Below, one piece after another: positions 34,882 through 44,033 of a DNA stretch of 64,000 nucleotides. Position 1 is the stretch's first letter. Every line of letters begins with the position of its first letter. The notes beneath the pieces are model-generated. The model did no database searches and was not told the DNA's origin. It worked only from the letters and a program-made list of their open reading frames with translations. Made by a program: the position numbers and the translations under genes. The stretch comes from Granulicella sapmiensis (GTDB taxonomy: Bacteria > Acidobacteriota > Terriglobia > Terriglobales > Acidobacteriaceae). The DNA lies in the NCBI GenBank assembly GCA_026225395.1, contig JAMFSR010000029.1, forward strand, positions 1-64,000, written 5' to 3'.

Positions 34882-36222
34882 TCAACCCTCCTGCCGAGTA
34901 CGCTTCGAAGCAATCTCCTCCATTCGCTGCCCTAACAACTTCTCCCGCCCTTCACCAGTAGGGACGTAATACCGCTTTCCGGCAAGCGACGGTGGCAGGC
35001 ACTCCATCGCCGCGACCTTGCCCTCAATGTCATGGGCATACTGATAACCCTTGCCGTAATCCAGTTCCTTCATCAGTTTTGTCGGCGCATTGCGCAGATG
35101 CAACGGCACCGGCTCCGCCGGCATCGATTCAATATCCGAAAGCACTGCCCCATACGCCGTATAAACGGCATTCGACTTCGGCGCCAGCGCCAGATACACC
35201 ACCGCCTGCGCCAGCGCCAGGTCACCTTCCGGCGACCCAAGGAAGTGCATCGCATCGCGTGCTGATAAACAAAGATTCAAAGCCTCAGGAGCAGCCAGCC
35301 CAATATCCTCCACCGCCATCCGAACCACGCGGCGCGCAATATACATCGGGTCTTCCCCCGCAGCCATCATGCGCCCCAGCCAATACAACGCCGCATCGGC
35401 ATCCGAGTTACGCACACTCTTATGCAGCGCGGAGATGATGTCGTAATGCTGCTCGCCTTTCTTGTCGTAGAGGAGCACGCGCTGCTGCAAGGCTTCTGCG
35501 GCGAGGGCGCGGGTGATAATCTTTTCGCCGCGGCCGTCTGCCAGCTTTGCTCCAACTTCCAGCGCGTTGAGTGCGTTGCGTGCGTCGCCGCTGGAGTAGG
35601 ATGCGATGGCTTCGAGCGCGCCTTCTTCGGCTTCGAGTTGCAGCGCGCCAAGACCGTGATCGCTATCGTTCAACGCACGCTTGAGCAAAGCGATGATGTC
35701 GTCCTGCTCCAGCGCGCGCAATGTGTAGACGCGGCAGCGCGAGAGCAGAGCGGCGTTGATCTCGAAGGATGGATTCTCCGTAGTTGCGCCGATCAAGCGG
35801 ATAGTTCCGCGCTCGACGTAGGGCAGAAATGCATCCTGCTGCGCTTTGTTGAAGCGGTGGATCTCATCGACGAACAGGATGGTGCGCGAACCGAACTGCG
35901 CGGCCTTTTCGGCTTCGACCATAACCTGCTTGATCTCCTTGATGCCTGAAAGCACCGCGGAGAACTCAATAAAGCTGGCGCTTGTGGCCTGCGCAATGAT
36001 CTTCGCCAGCGTGGTTTTGCCAACGCCGGGAGGTCCCCAAAACAGCAACGACGCTGAATCGTCGTTTTCAATCTGCAGCCGCAACGGCATGCCCGGGCCG
36101 AGCAGGTGTCGTTGCCCGAAGAACTCATCCAGCGTGCGCGGACGCATGCGCTCGGCCAATGGAGCAGTCTTCAAAGCGCGCTTGTCGCTGCGTTCCGGCA
36201 ATCCTGTATCGAAGAGACTCAC
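34882..36222 (-). CDS. rarA: Replication-associated recombination protein A
   Basis: A 446-residue AAA+ ATPase (RarA/MgsA), working at stalled forks with SSB. It starts with RPRTLDEFFGQRHLLGPG; Walker A is WGPPGVGKTTLAK, Walker B FVDEIHRFNKAQQDAFLP, sensor 1 GATTENPSFEIN, then SRCRVYTLRAL. The C-terminal MgsA tetramerisation domain (about 260-430) follows. GTG 36222 overlaps the stop of the upstream methyltransferase gene (GTGA). Confidence 0.95.
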   Translation of the reverse strand: MSLFDTGLPERSDKRALKTAPLAERMRPRTLDEFFGQRHLLGPGMPLRLQIENDDSASLLFWGPPGVGKTTLAKIIAQATSASFIEFSAVLSGIKEIKQVMVEAEKAAQFGSRTILFVDEIHRFNKAQQDAFLPYVERGTIRLIGATTENPSFEINAALLSRCRVYTLRALEQDDIIALLKRALNDSDHGLGALQLEAEEGALEAIASYSSGDARNALNALEVGAKLADGRGEKIITRALAAEALQQRVLLYDKKGEQHYDIISALHKSVRNSDADAALYWLGRMMAAGEDPMYIARRVVRMAVEDIGLAAPEALNLCLSARDAMHFLGSPEGDLALAQAVVYLALAPKSNAVYTAYGAVLSDIESMPAEPVPLHLRNAPTKLMKELDYGKGYQYAHDIEGKVAAMECLPPSLAGKRYYVPTGEGREKLLGQRMEEIASKRTRQEG

Positions 36223-37052
36223 TGCAGCCCTCGCACTACGGGCATGTCCAGGAACTCCTGCAGCAGGTTCTGTCGAAATGCCTCATACATGATCGTCGTT
36301 CCGGCAGTTGCCGCATTCAGCGATTCGACCGCGCAGGGAATGTTGACACGCTCGTCGGCCATCGCAATCGCGGCTGCGGACAAGCCCGCGCCTTCATTGC
36401 CGATCATCAACGCGCACGGCGAAAGCAGTCTCGCGTGCATTACGGGAGTGGCATCCTTCATCCTGGCCACCGCTGCCGCCAGCCGAACCCCAAACGCGTG
36501 CGACCAGCTTTTCATCTCCGTGAGCGAACAACGCACGATGGGCATGCGGAACACCGATCCTGCGGACGCTCGAATCGCTTTCGGGTTCCACGGATTCACC
36601 GTCGACGGCGTCACAAATACCTGCTGTATCAGGAACGCCTCCGCCGAGCGGAGCAGCGTGCCCAGATTTCCCGGATCCTGCAGGTCTTCCAGCATCAGGA
36701 TTACGCCAGGATTTTCGCTCGGCTCGATCGGAACGATCTCCGGAATCTCCAGCGTGGCCGCGATTCCTTGCGGTGAGGCCGTATCGACCGCGCTGCCAAA
36801 CACATCCTTGCTCAACAAGGCCCAGTTGTCGGCACGCAGGCCGGCGAGCGACGGCCGCTCCAGCGCGTCATCGCTGCCTTCGCGCACATAGACGGTATCG
36901 AACGTGAGTCCCGACCGGATGGCTTCGCCGATCAGGTTTTCGCCTTCGATCCCAACCAACTCACCCGGCCGCGAAGCCTTGCCGGCAAAGGCTGCCCGCA
37001 GCGTCTTCACGCGGGCATTGGTGCGGCTCGTAATGGCTTCCGGCAACGTCAT
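36219..37052 (-). CDS. SpoU/TrmH-family RNA 2'-O-methyltransferase
   Basis: A 277-residue SPOUT methyltransferase. The N-terminal substrate-binding part begins TSRTNARVKTLRAAF. The knotted domain has ILMLEDLQDPGNLGTLLRSAEAF (motif 1), MIGNEGAGLS (motif 2) and VNIPCAVESLNAATAGTTIMYEA (motif 3). It modifies rRNA or tRNA; the exact site is not predictable. ATG 37052 is chosen; a longer in-frame extension to 37412 runs antisense into sua5 and is Arg-rich, hence not coding. Coupled to rarA by a GTGA overlap. Confidence 0.92.
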   Translation of the reverse strand: MTLPEAITSRTNARVKTLRAAFAGKASRPGELVGIEGENLIGEAIRSGLTFDTVYVREGSDDALERPSLAGLRADNWALLSKDVFGSAVDTASPQGIAATLEIPEIVPIEPSENPGVILMLEDLQDPGNLGTLLRSAEAFLIQQVFVTPSTVNPWNPKAIRASAGSVFRMPIVRCSLTEMKSWSHAFGVRLAAAVARMKDATPVMHARLLSPCALMIGNEGAGLSAAAIAMADERVNIPCAVESLNAATAGTTIMYEAFRQNLLQEFLDMPVVRGLQ

Positions 37053-37117
37053 CGCGCTTCCCAGTGTACCCGCGACCTGCCCGCGCCGTGCTATAAGCGA
37101 AGGGAGGCAACACAGAC

Positions 37118-37762
37118 TTGGACGCAGAACTCCTCCGCATCGATCCTGACGAACCCGAACCAGCCCTGATCGACTATGTAGCCGAAAAGCTCGACTCCGG
37201 CGATGTTGTCGCGCTGCCGACCGACACGTTCTACGGCCTCGCCGTCGATCCCGTGAACCTGCGCGCGGTAGATCGTATCTACGACCTGAAGTCGCGGGCG
37301 CGGCATAAGCCGCTCTCGCTGCTGATCGCCGACGTGGCCCAGGCCTACGATCTGGCCCGCAACATCGACTCCGACTTCGACCGCCTCGCCGAGCGCTTCT
37401 GGCCCGGCCCATTGACCATCGTCGTCAAGGCCGGAAGCAAACTGCCCCTTCGCGTCACCGCCAACACCGGCAACGTGGCGCTGCGCGTGCCCGAGACGGC
37501 TATCTGCCGAGCGGTGGTGAAGAAGCTTGGACTGCCCATCACGGCGACTTCCGCCAACCTGCGTGGGATGCCCGAATGCACCTACGCCCGCGGCGTGCGC
37601 GACCAGTTCGGCGATAAAATCCCCCTCATCGTCGACGGCGGCCCAACGGCGCGCTCCGTGGCGACGACAATCGTCGACCTGAGCGGAGGCGCGAACTCGT
37701 GGATGATCCTGCGCGAGGGTGCGATTCCTACGCATGAGATCGCGTTGGCATTGCAGCGTTGA
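37118..37762 (+). CDS. tsaC: Threonylcarbamoyl-AMP synthase (Sua5/YrdC/YwlC)
   Basis: A 214-residue enzyme for the first step of t6A37 tRNA modification. Motifs are VVALPTDTFYGLAVDP, KSRARHKPLSLLI (KRxxxKP-like), RFWPGPLTIVVKA, and LRVP..AICRAVVKKLGLPITATSAN. TTG 37118 is preceded by GGGAGG. There is no Sua5 C-terminal domain, so it is the short YrdC-like form. It diverges from the SPOUT methyltransferase gene. Confidence 0.93.
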   Translation: MDAELLRIDPDEPEPALIDYVAEKLDSGDVVALPTDTFYGLAVDPVNLRAVDRIYDLKSRARHKPLSLLIADVAQAYDLARNIDSDFDRLAERFWPGPLTIVVKAGSKLPLRVTANTGNVALRVPETAICRAVVKKLGLPITATSANLRGMPECTYARGVRDQFGDKIPLIVDGGPTARSVATTIVDLSGGANSWMILREGAIPTHEIALALQR

Positions 37763-37763
37763 C

Positions 37764-37789
37764 GGTAGCGGGTTAGTTCGGGCTACCGG
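37764..37789 (+). terminator. Possible terminator after tsaC
   Basis: CGGTAGC and GCTACCG make a 7-bp stem with a 12-base loop immediately after the stop codon. No strong T-run follows, so it is tentative. Confidence 0.35.
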
Positions 37790-38023
37790 CGATTTGGAAG
37801 CTCACCCTCAAATCAGTCAACCCTAGCGCGATTCTGAAGGCCAATCTTAGCCCATGACGGGGCTCAGTCCGTGTGCTGGCTTGTTCGCGTCGGGCGGCAG
37901 CGCTCGCCGAAATGAATGGGTGATCGGAGATGTGGATCGTGATCAGAACTCCCGTCTAACGTGTTCCTAATTATTTATTCGTTCCGACCGAACTTTTCAG
38001 GGATCCCAACCCCTCTCTCAAGC

Positions 38024-38587
38024 ATGCACACCCGAACTCCAGCGAAGGAGCCCGCGACACCCGACCAAACCCTGTTGGTCCTCCTCGCCCAAGCCGGCGA
38101 TCGGGCCGCGCTGGAACAACTTCTGCGTGATGCCTATTCTCCGTTGCACCGGTACATCACTCATCTAGCGGGCGCCGCGCTCGCAGACGACATTCTCCAG
38201 GAGACATCGCTCCAAATCTTCCGCAAACTCCCCTTCCTGCGCGAACCCGCCGTCTTTCGCCCATGGACCTTCCGGATCGCTTCGCGTATCGCCTTCTCGC
38301 ATCTCAAACACGCCCGCCGGTGGCAATCTTTCGACGATGCGTCACAGGAAGACCTCACTACCTTTGACCCCACTCTTGGTGAGCCACCCGACGAAGGCTT
38401 CCTGACTCTCCTGGATCACGTCTCGCCAGCCAGCCGAGCCGTACTCCTACTCCGTTATCAGCAAGACCTCACCCTCGAAGAAAGTGCCGCCATCCTCGAG
38501 ATTCCCATTGGAACCGCCAAGTCACGGCTCCATTACGGAGTTACCACTCTTCGCAAATACCTAACCGCTGAAAGGAAACCAGCATGA
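38024..38587 (+). CDS. ECF RNA polymerase sigma factor
   Basis: A 187-residue sigma factor. Region 2 has LLRDAYSPLHRYITHLAG, ADDILQETSLQIFRKLPFLR and PWTFRIASRIAFSHLK; region 4 has VSPASRAVLLLRYQQDLTLEESAAILEIPIGTAKSRL split over the helix-turn-helix. ATG 38024 starts the conserved part; a GTG at 37961 is possible but adds unlikely residues. Its stop overlaps the next gene by four bases (ATGA), so the small membrane protein is its likely regulator. Confidence 0.9.
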   Translation: MHTRTPAKEPATPDQTLLVLLAQAGDRAALEQLLRDAYSPLHRYITHLAGAALADDILQETSLQIFRKLPFLREPAVFRPWTFRIASRIAFSHLKHARRWQSFDDASQEDLTTFDPTLGEPPDEGFLTLLDHVSPASRAVLLLRYQQDLTLEESAAILEIPIGTAKSRLHYGVTTLRKYLTAERKPA

Positions 38588-38910
38588 GCCCTGAACCCCA
38601 GCAACCCAACTCCGAAGATACCAACGCCGAACTCGCCTTCGTCCGGCAAGCCCTCGCAGAGGCCGACCAGACCGAGCGCACCTCCCGCATTATCGTTGGC
38701 CTGCTTGCGATCCTTGTTGTTGTCGTTTTTATCTGGATGCACCTCCACTTGTTTCCGCCAGAAACCCTGGGCGGACTCCTGCACTCAATCCTTCGCGTCG
38801 ACCTTTTCTTCCTTGTGCTCCTTTTCGCCATCACCATGTACCTTCGACAGGTGATGAACAAGAACACCCGCACCATTCTTCGGGCCCTCGCCAACACACG
38901 CCAGCGCTGA
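38584..38910 (+). CDS. Small two-helix membrane protein, putative anti-sigma partner
   Basis: A 108-residue protein with an acidic N-terminus (NAELAFVRQALAEADQTERT) and two membrane helices (about 38-53 and 68-87), ending in a basic tail. There is no zinc anti-sigma motif and no known domain. Strict coupling to the ECF gene (ATGA) suggests it controls that sigma factor, but this is by position only. Confidence 0.6.
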   Translation: MSPEPQQPNSEDTNAELAFVRQALAEADQTERTSRIIVGLLAILVVVVFIWMHLHLFPPETLGGLLHSILRVDLFFLVLLFAITMYLRQVMNKNTRTILRALANTRQR

Positions 38911-39176
38911 ATGGATTGCAATCAGAAGGTGGGCCGCCACGGCTCACCTTCGCTTCCTGTTGTCGACTGATACACAACGGTCGAATAGCGCGGACGTATT
39001 CTCCGTGATGTAGAAATCGCCGGCGCTCTTCTACATCGGATCGGTAGCGATAGGCCGGCTTATGGAAGTGAACCGCATTCCTGACGAATGACGGCAAATC
39101 GGAAACTGATCCACTCTCTGTTGACGTGGTCGCTGGATTTTCACCTCGGCTTCACGGCATACTAATAGCTCACACG

Positions 39177-39839
39177 ATGAGCCCAGCAGACAGATCACAC
39201 GGAAGCGCAGCGGCCAGGCTATTTCGCTGGCTCGTCCTGCTGCTCTTGCTCGCCACCATCGCATGGTTCGGCTGGGTGTATCATGCGATCAATGCGACGG
39301 CGCAGGTGGATAACGCGCAGCCTGCCGATGCGATCGCCGTATTTGGGGCAGCAGAGTATGCAGGGCGGCCGTCACCTGTGCTTCATGCCCGGCTCGATAA
39401 GGCTGTTTCGCTGTATCAACGCGGCATGGCGCCGGTGATCATCACGCTTGGCGGCGGAGCGGATAAAGACTCCGGCAAGACCGAGGGTGGAGTGGGGCGG
39501 GATTATCTGCTCGCCAACGGTGTGCCATACGAGCGCATCATTGCGGAGACGAATTCCGTCGACACCGAGCAGCAGGTGCAGCACCTTGCAGGTATCGCGG
39601 AGCGGGAACACTTTCAGCACATCATCGTGGTCAGCGATGGAACGCACCTGTTTCGTATCGCATTGCTCTGCAGGCGCGCAGGGCTTGATGTGTACACTTC
39701 TCCGCGGGCGGCACTGGGGCACATTGACGATCTTGATGCGGCAGAGCGGATGACGCATGAGATGCTCAGCTATACGTCGCTGCGGCTCGATCTTCACATC
39801 AGCTGGCTGCATCGGTGGCTTGAGGGCAAGAACGGTTAG
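39177..39839 (+). CDS. YdcF/SanA-family (DUF218) membrane protein
   Basis: A protein of about 220 residues with one N-terminal membrane helix (FRWLVLLLLLATIAWFGWVY) and a DUF218 domain outside: ADAIAVFGAAEY, ARLDKAVSLYQRGMAPVIITLGGGADKD, ETNSVDTEQQV, VVSDGTHLFRIALL. Related ElyC/SanA/YdcF proteins act in envelope or polysaccharide metabolism. ATG 39177 is preferred over GTG 39126. Its stop overlaps the stop of the converging methyltransferase gene (TTAG). Confidence 0.85.
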   Translation: MSPADRSHGSAAARLFRWLVLLLLLATIAWFGWVYHAINATAQVDNAQPADAIAVFGAAEYAGRPSPVLHARLDKAVSLYQRGMAPVIITLGGGADKDSGKTEGGVGRDYLLANGVPYERIIAETNSVDTEQQVQHLAGIAEREHFQHIIVVSDGTHLFRIALLCRRAGLDVYTSPRAALGHIDDLDAAERMTHEMLSYTSLRLDLHISWLHRWLEGKNG

Positions 39840-40573
39840 GGCTTGCGTGCGATGACGACGCGCAACGGAGGGAAGGTTGTGGCGAAGCTTCCCCACTTCA
39901 TCGTTACGACAAATCCCATCTCGCGGAATTGTGCGGCGTATGCGGTCGTGAGCTTGTAGTCGGAGATGAGCGCGAGGCCGCCGGGGCGCAGGACGCGGGC
40001 GATTTCCGCAAGGGCGCGCTGGCGTGTGGGTTTGTCGTAGATGTTATGCAGGCAGAGGTTGGAGACGATGACGTCGAAGGTGGCGTCTTCAAACGGCATC
40101 TGCTGGGCTCCGGCGCTTACGAGCGAGCAGCGGCCGGCGATGCCTTCGAGATCGAGATTGTGCTGCGTGGCTTCGGCGGAGTTGGCACCCATGTCCACGT
40201 TCGACCAGACGTCGATGCCGGTTGCGTGGCCGTCGGGGACGAGCTTTGCGGCACCGGCAAGGAGCAGGCCGCGTCCGCAGCCGACGTCGAGCACGCGCTC
40301 ATCGCCGCGCCAGCGATAGAGCGAGAGCATGAAGTCGCGATGGCGGAACTTGCCGAACTTTACGTAGATGAGAAAGAGGAAGCCTTCGACGAGCAGGAAG
40401 CTGCCCGTCCAGGCGAGGGGGTAGTGGAAGAGCAGGTCGGCGGGGCCGATGTGGATGTGCGCGGGCGTGATGAAGACCAGCAGCCATAGAAAGCCGCCGA
40501 TGAGGAACAAGTTCCGCATGACGGCGGGTGCGTCGACGCCGTAGTCGGGTTTTACCGCGAGAGCCTTCGCCAT
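39836..40573 (-). CDS. Class I SAM-dependent methyltransferase with two N-terminal membrane helices
   Basis: A 245-residue protein. Two hydrophobic helices (about residues 20-38 and 50-70) precede a Rossmann methyltransferase domain: RVLDVGCGRGLLLAGAAKL, ATGIDVW, DVIVSNLCLHNI, and LRPGGLALISD. This reads as a small-molecule or lipid methyltransferase tethered to the membrane. The substrate cannot be inferred from the neighbours. Confidence 0.85.
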   Translation of the reverse strand: MAKALAVKPDYGVDAPAVMRNLFLIGGFLWLLVFITPAHIHIGPADLLFHYPLAWTGSFLLVEGFLFLIYVKFGKFRHRDFMLSLYRWRGDERVLDVGCGRGLLLAGAAKLVPDGHATGIDVWSNVDMGANSAEATQHNLDLEGIAGRCSLVSAGAQQMPFEDATFDVIVSNLCLHNIYDKPTRQRALAEIARVLRPGGLALISDYKLTTAYAAQFREMGFVVTMKWGSFATTFPPLRVVIARKP

Positions 40574-40665
40574 AACATCCTCCAGTTGCTTGCTACTGGT
40601 ACGAGTATCCGGGCCTGGGCTTTCGCTCGTTAGTGCAGCACGTCACCGGTTTGGGATGACATACG

Positions 40666-41800
40666 TCATACCGTGTCGTCGTCAACGACGGCAGCAGGTA
40701 CACCGCCTTCTCGGCGCATCTTCAAATAACCGCGGATGAAAGGCTCGAGTTCGCCGTCCAGTACTTTGTCGACATCGCCTACTTCGACGCGCGTGCGCAG
40801 GTCTTTGGCGATTCGATAGGGCTGCAGTACGTAGCTTCGGATTTGCGATCCGAAGTTGATCTCCAGCTTTGAATCTTCAAGCTTGCGGCTGACGGCCTTC
40901 TTCTTATCGAGCTCATACTCGTACAGCTTCGAACGCATCATCTTCATCGCGCGCTCTTTATTCTTGTGCTGCGACCGCTCGTTTTGGCAGCCCGTCACAA
41001 GTCCAGTCGGGAGATGCGTAATACGCACCGCGGAGTCCGTCGTGTTCACATGCTGTCCGCCCTTGCCTCCGGAGCGGTAGGTATCGATGCGTAGATCCTC
41101 TGTTTTGATGTCGATCACAATCGTGTCATCAATCTCCGGTGACACGTAGACGCTAGCAAAGCTCGTATGCCGACGCTTCGCGGAATCGAACGGCGAGATG
41201 CGGACGAGCCGGTGCACGCCTGTTTCGCCCTGCAGCAGACCGAAGGCGAAGTCGCCAGTCACGGTGAAGGTAGCGGACTTGATGCCGGCCTCGTCGCCGT
41301 CCTGAATTTCGTTGATCTCGGTCTTGAAACCCTGACGCTCGGCCCAGCGCAGGTACATGCGCATCAGCATCTCGGCCCAGTCCTGGCTTTCAGTGCCGCC
41401 CGCGCCGGGATGCACCGTGACGATGGCGTTGAGCGTGTCGTTTTCTTCCGAAAGCATGGTTCGCGATTCCAGGGCTTCGGAGAATGTGATGAGTGATTCG
41501 ATTTCGCGCTTGAGGTCGAGCTCGACGGAGGTTTCGCCTTCGCGCATGAGATCGAAGTAGGCTTCGATGTCGTCGCCACGGCGGGCAAGCTCGGCGTCAT
41601 CGGCAAGCTGCGATTCGAGGCGCTTGCGTTCGCGCATGAGCGGCTGCGATTTGGCGGCGTCGGCCCAGACGGATGGGTCGGAGATTTTTTCTTCGATGAC
41701 GGCTAATTCTTTTTTCAGGCGGGGAGAGTCAAAGATACTCCCGCAGATCACGCACCTTCTCGCGGACCGGGGAGTAATCGAATTCCAGATCGTTCAACAT
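40666..41800 (-). CDS. prfB: Peptide chain release factor 2, with programmed +1 frameshift
   Basis: The gene starts at ATG 41800 and encodes 23 codons ending CGG GAG TAT CTT TGA (TGA at 41731-41729). A +1 shift on CTT T continues with GAC TCT CCC (DSPRLKKEL), giving about 377 residues. Later motifs are SPFDSAKRR (the RF2 SPF anticodon-like tripeptide) and GGKGGQHVN (catalytic GGQ). This is the classical autoregulation: when RF2 is scarce, the early UGA is not recognised and the shift occurs. GGGAG upstream acts as the stimulatory Shine-Dalgarno-like element. It is transcribed after lnt with a 21-base gap. Confidence 0.96.
41728..41743 (-). promoter_or_regulatory. prfB +1 frameshift site
   Basis: On the minus strand CGGGAGTATCTTTGAC matches the conserved prfB recoding site: internal SD-like GGGAG, slippery CTT, UGA stop and following C. 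Confidence 0.95.
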
Positions 41801-41821
41801 GGTTCGGTGTTTCCTTCTTCT

Positions 41822-43417
41822 TTAAGCTTTTACTACTTTACCGCTTCGCTTGGTGTGTGCGATTGCGAGTAGTAAAGCCGCAACGATGGCGCAGAGCCAG
41901 CCGAACCAGTCGCCGAAGCGTGTGTAGAAGGTTTTGCCGGTGCTGTAGTCGAACTTGACCTCGATAGAGCCGCGGATGTGTCGTGGCATCGTCGCCGTGA
42001 TGCGTCCGAGAGGATCGATGGCGGCGGTGATTCCAGTATTGGTGGCGCGCACGATCCAGCGGCCGTTTTCGATCGCGCGCATGCGTACCATGTCCAGGTG
42101 TTCCCACGGTGCACTGCTGTCGCCGTACCAGCCGTCGTCGGAGATATTCACTAACACCTCGGCACCGTCGTCGGCGAACCGTCGTATGTCATCGCCGAAG
42201 ATGGATTCATAGCAGATGAAAACGCCATATTGCTTTCCGCCGGAAGGAAATAGTCTGCGCTGAAGGCCTGGAACAAAGGGCAGGCTTCCAAGTAAGTCGC
42301 CGGCAAAGAAAAAGAGTGGCTTGTACGGAACGTACTCGCCAAAAGGAACCAGCCGCATCTTGTCGTAGTGTCCGGCATACGTGCCGTCGGGTTGAAAGAA
42401 GTCGGCCGAGTTGTATTCATCGTGGTGGCCGCTGGGATTTCTGGGTCCAATGCTGATCGAGTTTACGACGACCGGCGTTTGAGCTTTGATAGCGAGGGCG
42501 CCAAGCGTACTTCGAAATATGGGATCGCCATCGATGAACTCGGTGGGAGCCTCCGGCCACGCGATGATTTGCGGCTTAGTGGTGATAGCTGGTGTGGCTT
42601 GCCCGGCGAACCCGGGATGCAGACTAAGTTCCGTAAAGGCGGTCAGCATCTGTTCTTTCGACTCAGGCACAATGGCACCCTGTGCGCCGACGTTGATATT
42701 TTCCTGCAATAAAACAGCGCTTGCGCTGGTGGGCGACTTAGGAATATTGCGCAGCGCCGAGACCAGATCCACTGTAAGAACTAATAGCAACGCGACGGCA
42801 ATGCCCGGGACTAACGATTTCCCCTTCCGATAGGGAATGCGAGCTATCCAGAGAACATTTACGAATGCGACGACAAACGATAGCCCCATAACGCCGGTCC
42901 ATGGAGCCAGCCGCGTCAGCAAAAGGTTGTCCACCTGGGTATAGCCGAGTAAGTCCCAGGGAAATCCGGTGATCAGCGCCCTTGCCAACTCCACGCCAAC
43001 CCAAAGAAAAGGCACTGTCCAAAGCACTGTTTGCACGGATAATTTCTTACGCAAAAGGCCGACCAAAGCGCCGAATAGAGCATGGTACAAAGCCACATAT
43101 AACGAAAAAAGGATGAGGATTCCAACGGAAGCGACGCGTGGTATCTCGCCGTAAATATGCATCGTCTGGTAGATCCAGTAACAATTTCCCATATACCAGA
43201 GAAAGCCACTGAGATACGCAAGCATGGCTGTCTGCGCGGGCCGCAGGCTTCTTCCAGCCTTGTCGTGACTCACTAGAGCTAACAGAAGAGGCGTAAGGCA
43301 GAACCAGCAGAACAGCCTGCGCCACAAGGGAGCCGGGCCCGCGATAGGGAACGGCAGCACCTGCAACAGCGCCGATAAAATAGCCAGCGCCCAAAGACGC
43401 AGTGGGATCGATCGCAT
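41822..43417 (-). CDS. lnt: Apolipoprotein N-acyltransferase
   Basis: A 531-residue inner-membrane enzyme that adds the third acyl chain to lipoproteins. The N-terminal half has about six helices. The C-terminal nitrilase-like domain has the catalytic Glu in IAWPEAPTEF, Lys in YDKMRLVPFGEYVPYK, and Cys in GVFICYESIF. A last helix lies near 500-520. It fits with several predicted lipoproteins here. It precedes prfB on the same strand. Confidence 0.94.
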   Translation of the reverse strand: MRSIPLRLWALAILSALLQVLPFPIAGPAPLWRRLFCWFCLTPLLLALVSHDKAGRSLRPAQTAMLAYLSGFLWYMGNCYWIYQTMHIYGEIPRVASVGILILFSLYVALYHALFGALVGLLRKKLSVQTVLWTVPFLWVGVELARALITGFPWDLLGYTQVDNLLLTRLAPWTGVMGLSFVVAFVNVLWIARIPYRKGKSLVPGIAVALLLVLTVDLVSALRNIPKSPTSASAVLLQENINVGAQGAIVPESKEQMLTAFTELSLHPGFAGQATPAITTKPQIIAWPEAPTEFIDGDPIFRSTLGALAIKAQTPVVVNSISIGPRNPSGHHDEYNSADFFQPDGTYAGHYDKMRLVPFGEYVPYKPLFFFAGDLLGSLPFVPGLQRRLFPSGGKQYGVFICYESIFGDDIRRFADDGAEVLVNISDDGWYGDSSAPWEHLDMVRMRAIENGRWIVRATNTGITAAIDPLGRITATMPRHIRGSIEVKFDYSTGKTFYTRFGDWFGWLCAIVAALLLAIAHTKRSGKVVKA

Positions 43418-43637
43418 CGGCTATGAGTCTAGCACTCACGAAAATACATCCAGGAGGCCGAACTTGCTAAGTTCGAATAACGACTAAATTTATGAAAGAA
43501 ATCCGCAGCGTTGAATTGAATCTGTAAAAATCGGGATTGACGGAATTTGCAATAACAAATGGCAACCTATATCGTTGGAAGTCCATCGCACCTATTTCAT
43601 AGCCAAGTCGATGAAATTAGAAAAATTGGAGATTTGA

Positions 43638-43952
43638 ATGGACGTCAATCGTATTGTGTCGGAGCTTGATGCTGAAATCGCCCGGCTGCAACAGATCCGC
43701 GCTGCCTTTACTGGGCTGGATGCGGCAACTACCGGTCCGGCCAAGGGAAGGCGTGGCCGGCCAAAAGGCAGCAAGAACCTGCCGAAAGCATCGTTGGTAG
43801 CAGCGAAAGCTGTCGCGGCTAAGACCGTCACAGCAGCGCCCGTTGCGAAAAAGACCAAGGGCAAGCGCAAGCTCAGTCCAGAGGGACGCAAGCGGATCGC
43901 TGACGCCATGAAGAAGCGATGGGCCGAACGCCGCAAGGCAGCTGCCAAGTAA
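43638..43952 (+). CDS. Small basic AT-hook-like DNA-binding protein
   Basis: A 104-residue protein. The first 27 residues look like a short coiled helix (DVNRIVSELDAEIARLQQIR). Then comes the AT-hook-like GRRGRPKGSKN, a Lys/Ala-rich stretch as in histone H1-like proteins, and a C-terminal SPEGRKRIADAMKKRWAERRK. It is probably a nucleoid-associated protein. It stands alone, with 220 quiet bases upstream. Confidence 0.7.
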   Translation: MDVNRIVSELDAEIARLQQIRAAFTGLDAATTGPAKGRRGRPKGSKNLPKASLVAAKAVAAKTVTAAPVAKKTKGKRKLSPEGRKRIADAMKKRWAERRKAAAK

Positions 43953-44033
43953 CCTACGCTGTAAGCCGATGAAGAAAGAGAAAGGGGAAGCGATGATTCG
44001 CTTCACCTTTTGAATTTAACCGAAGTTTATTCA

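Noticed and set aside
37053..37412. N-terminal extension of the SPOUT methyltransferase
   Set aside because: It is almost all Arg/Gly/Ala, overlaps tsaC on the other strand, and the family start matches ATG 37052.
40666..41751. prfB as a truncated or broken gene
   Set aside because: The in-frame TGA is the known programmed recoding site, not a defect.
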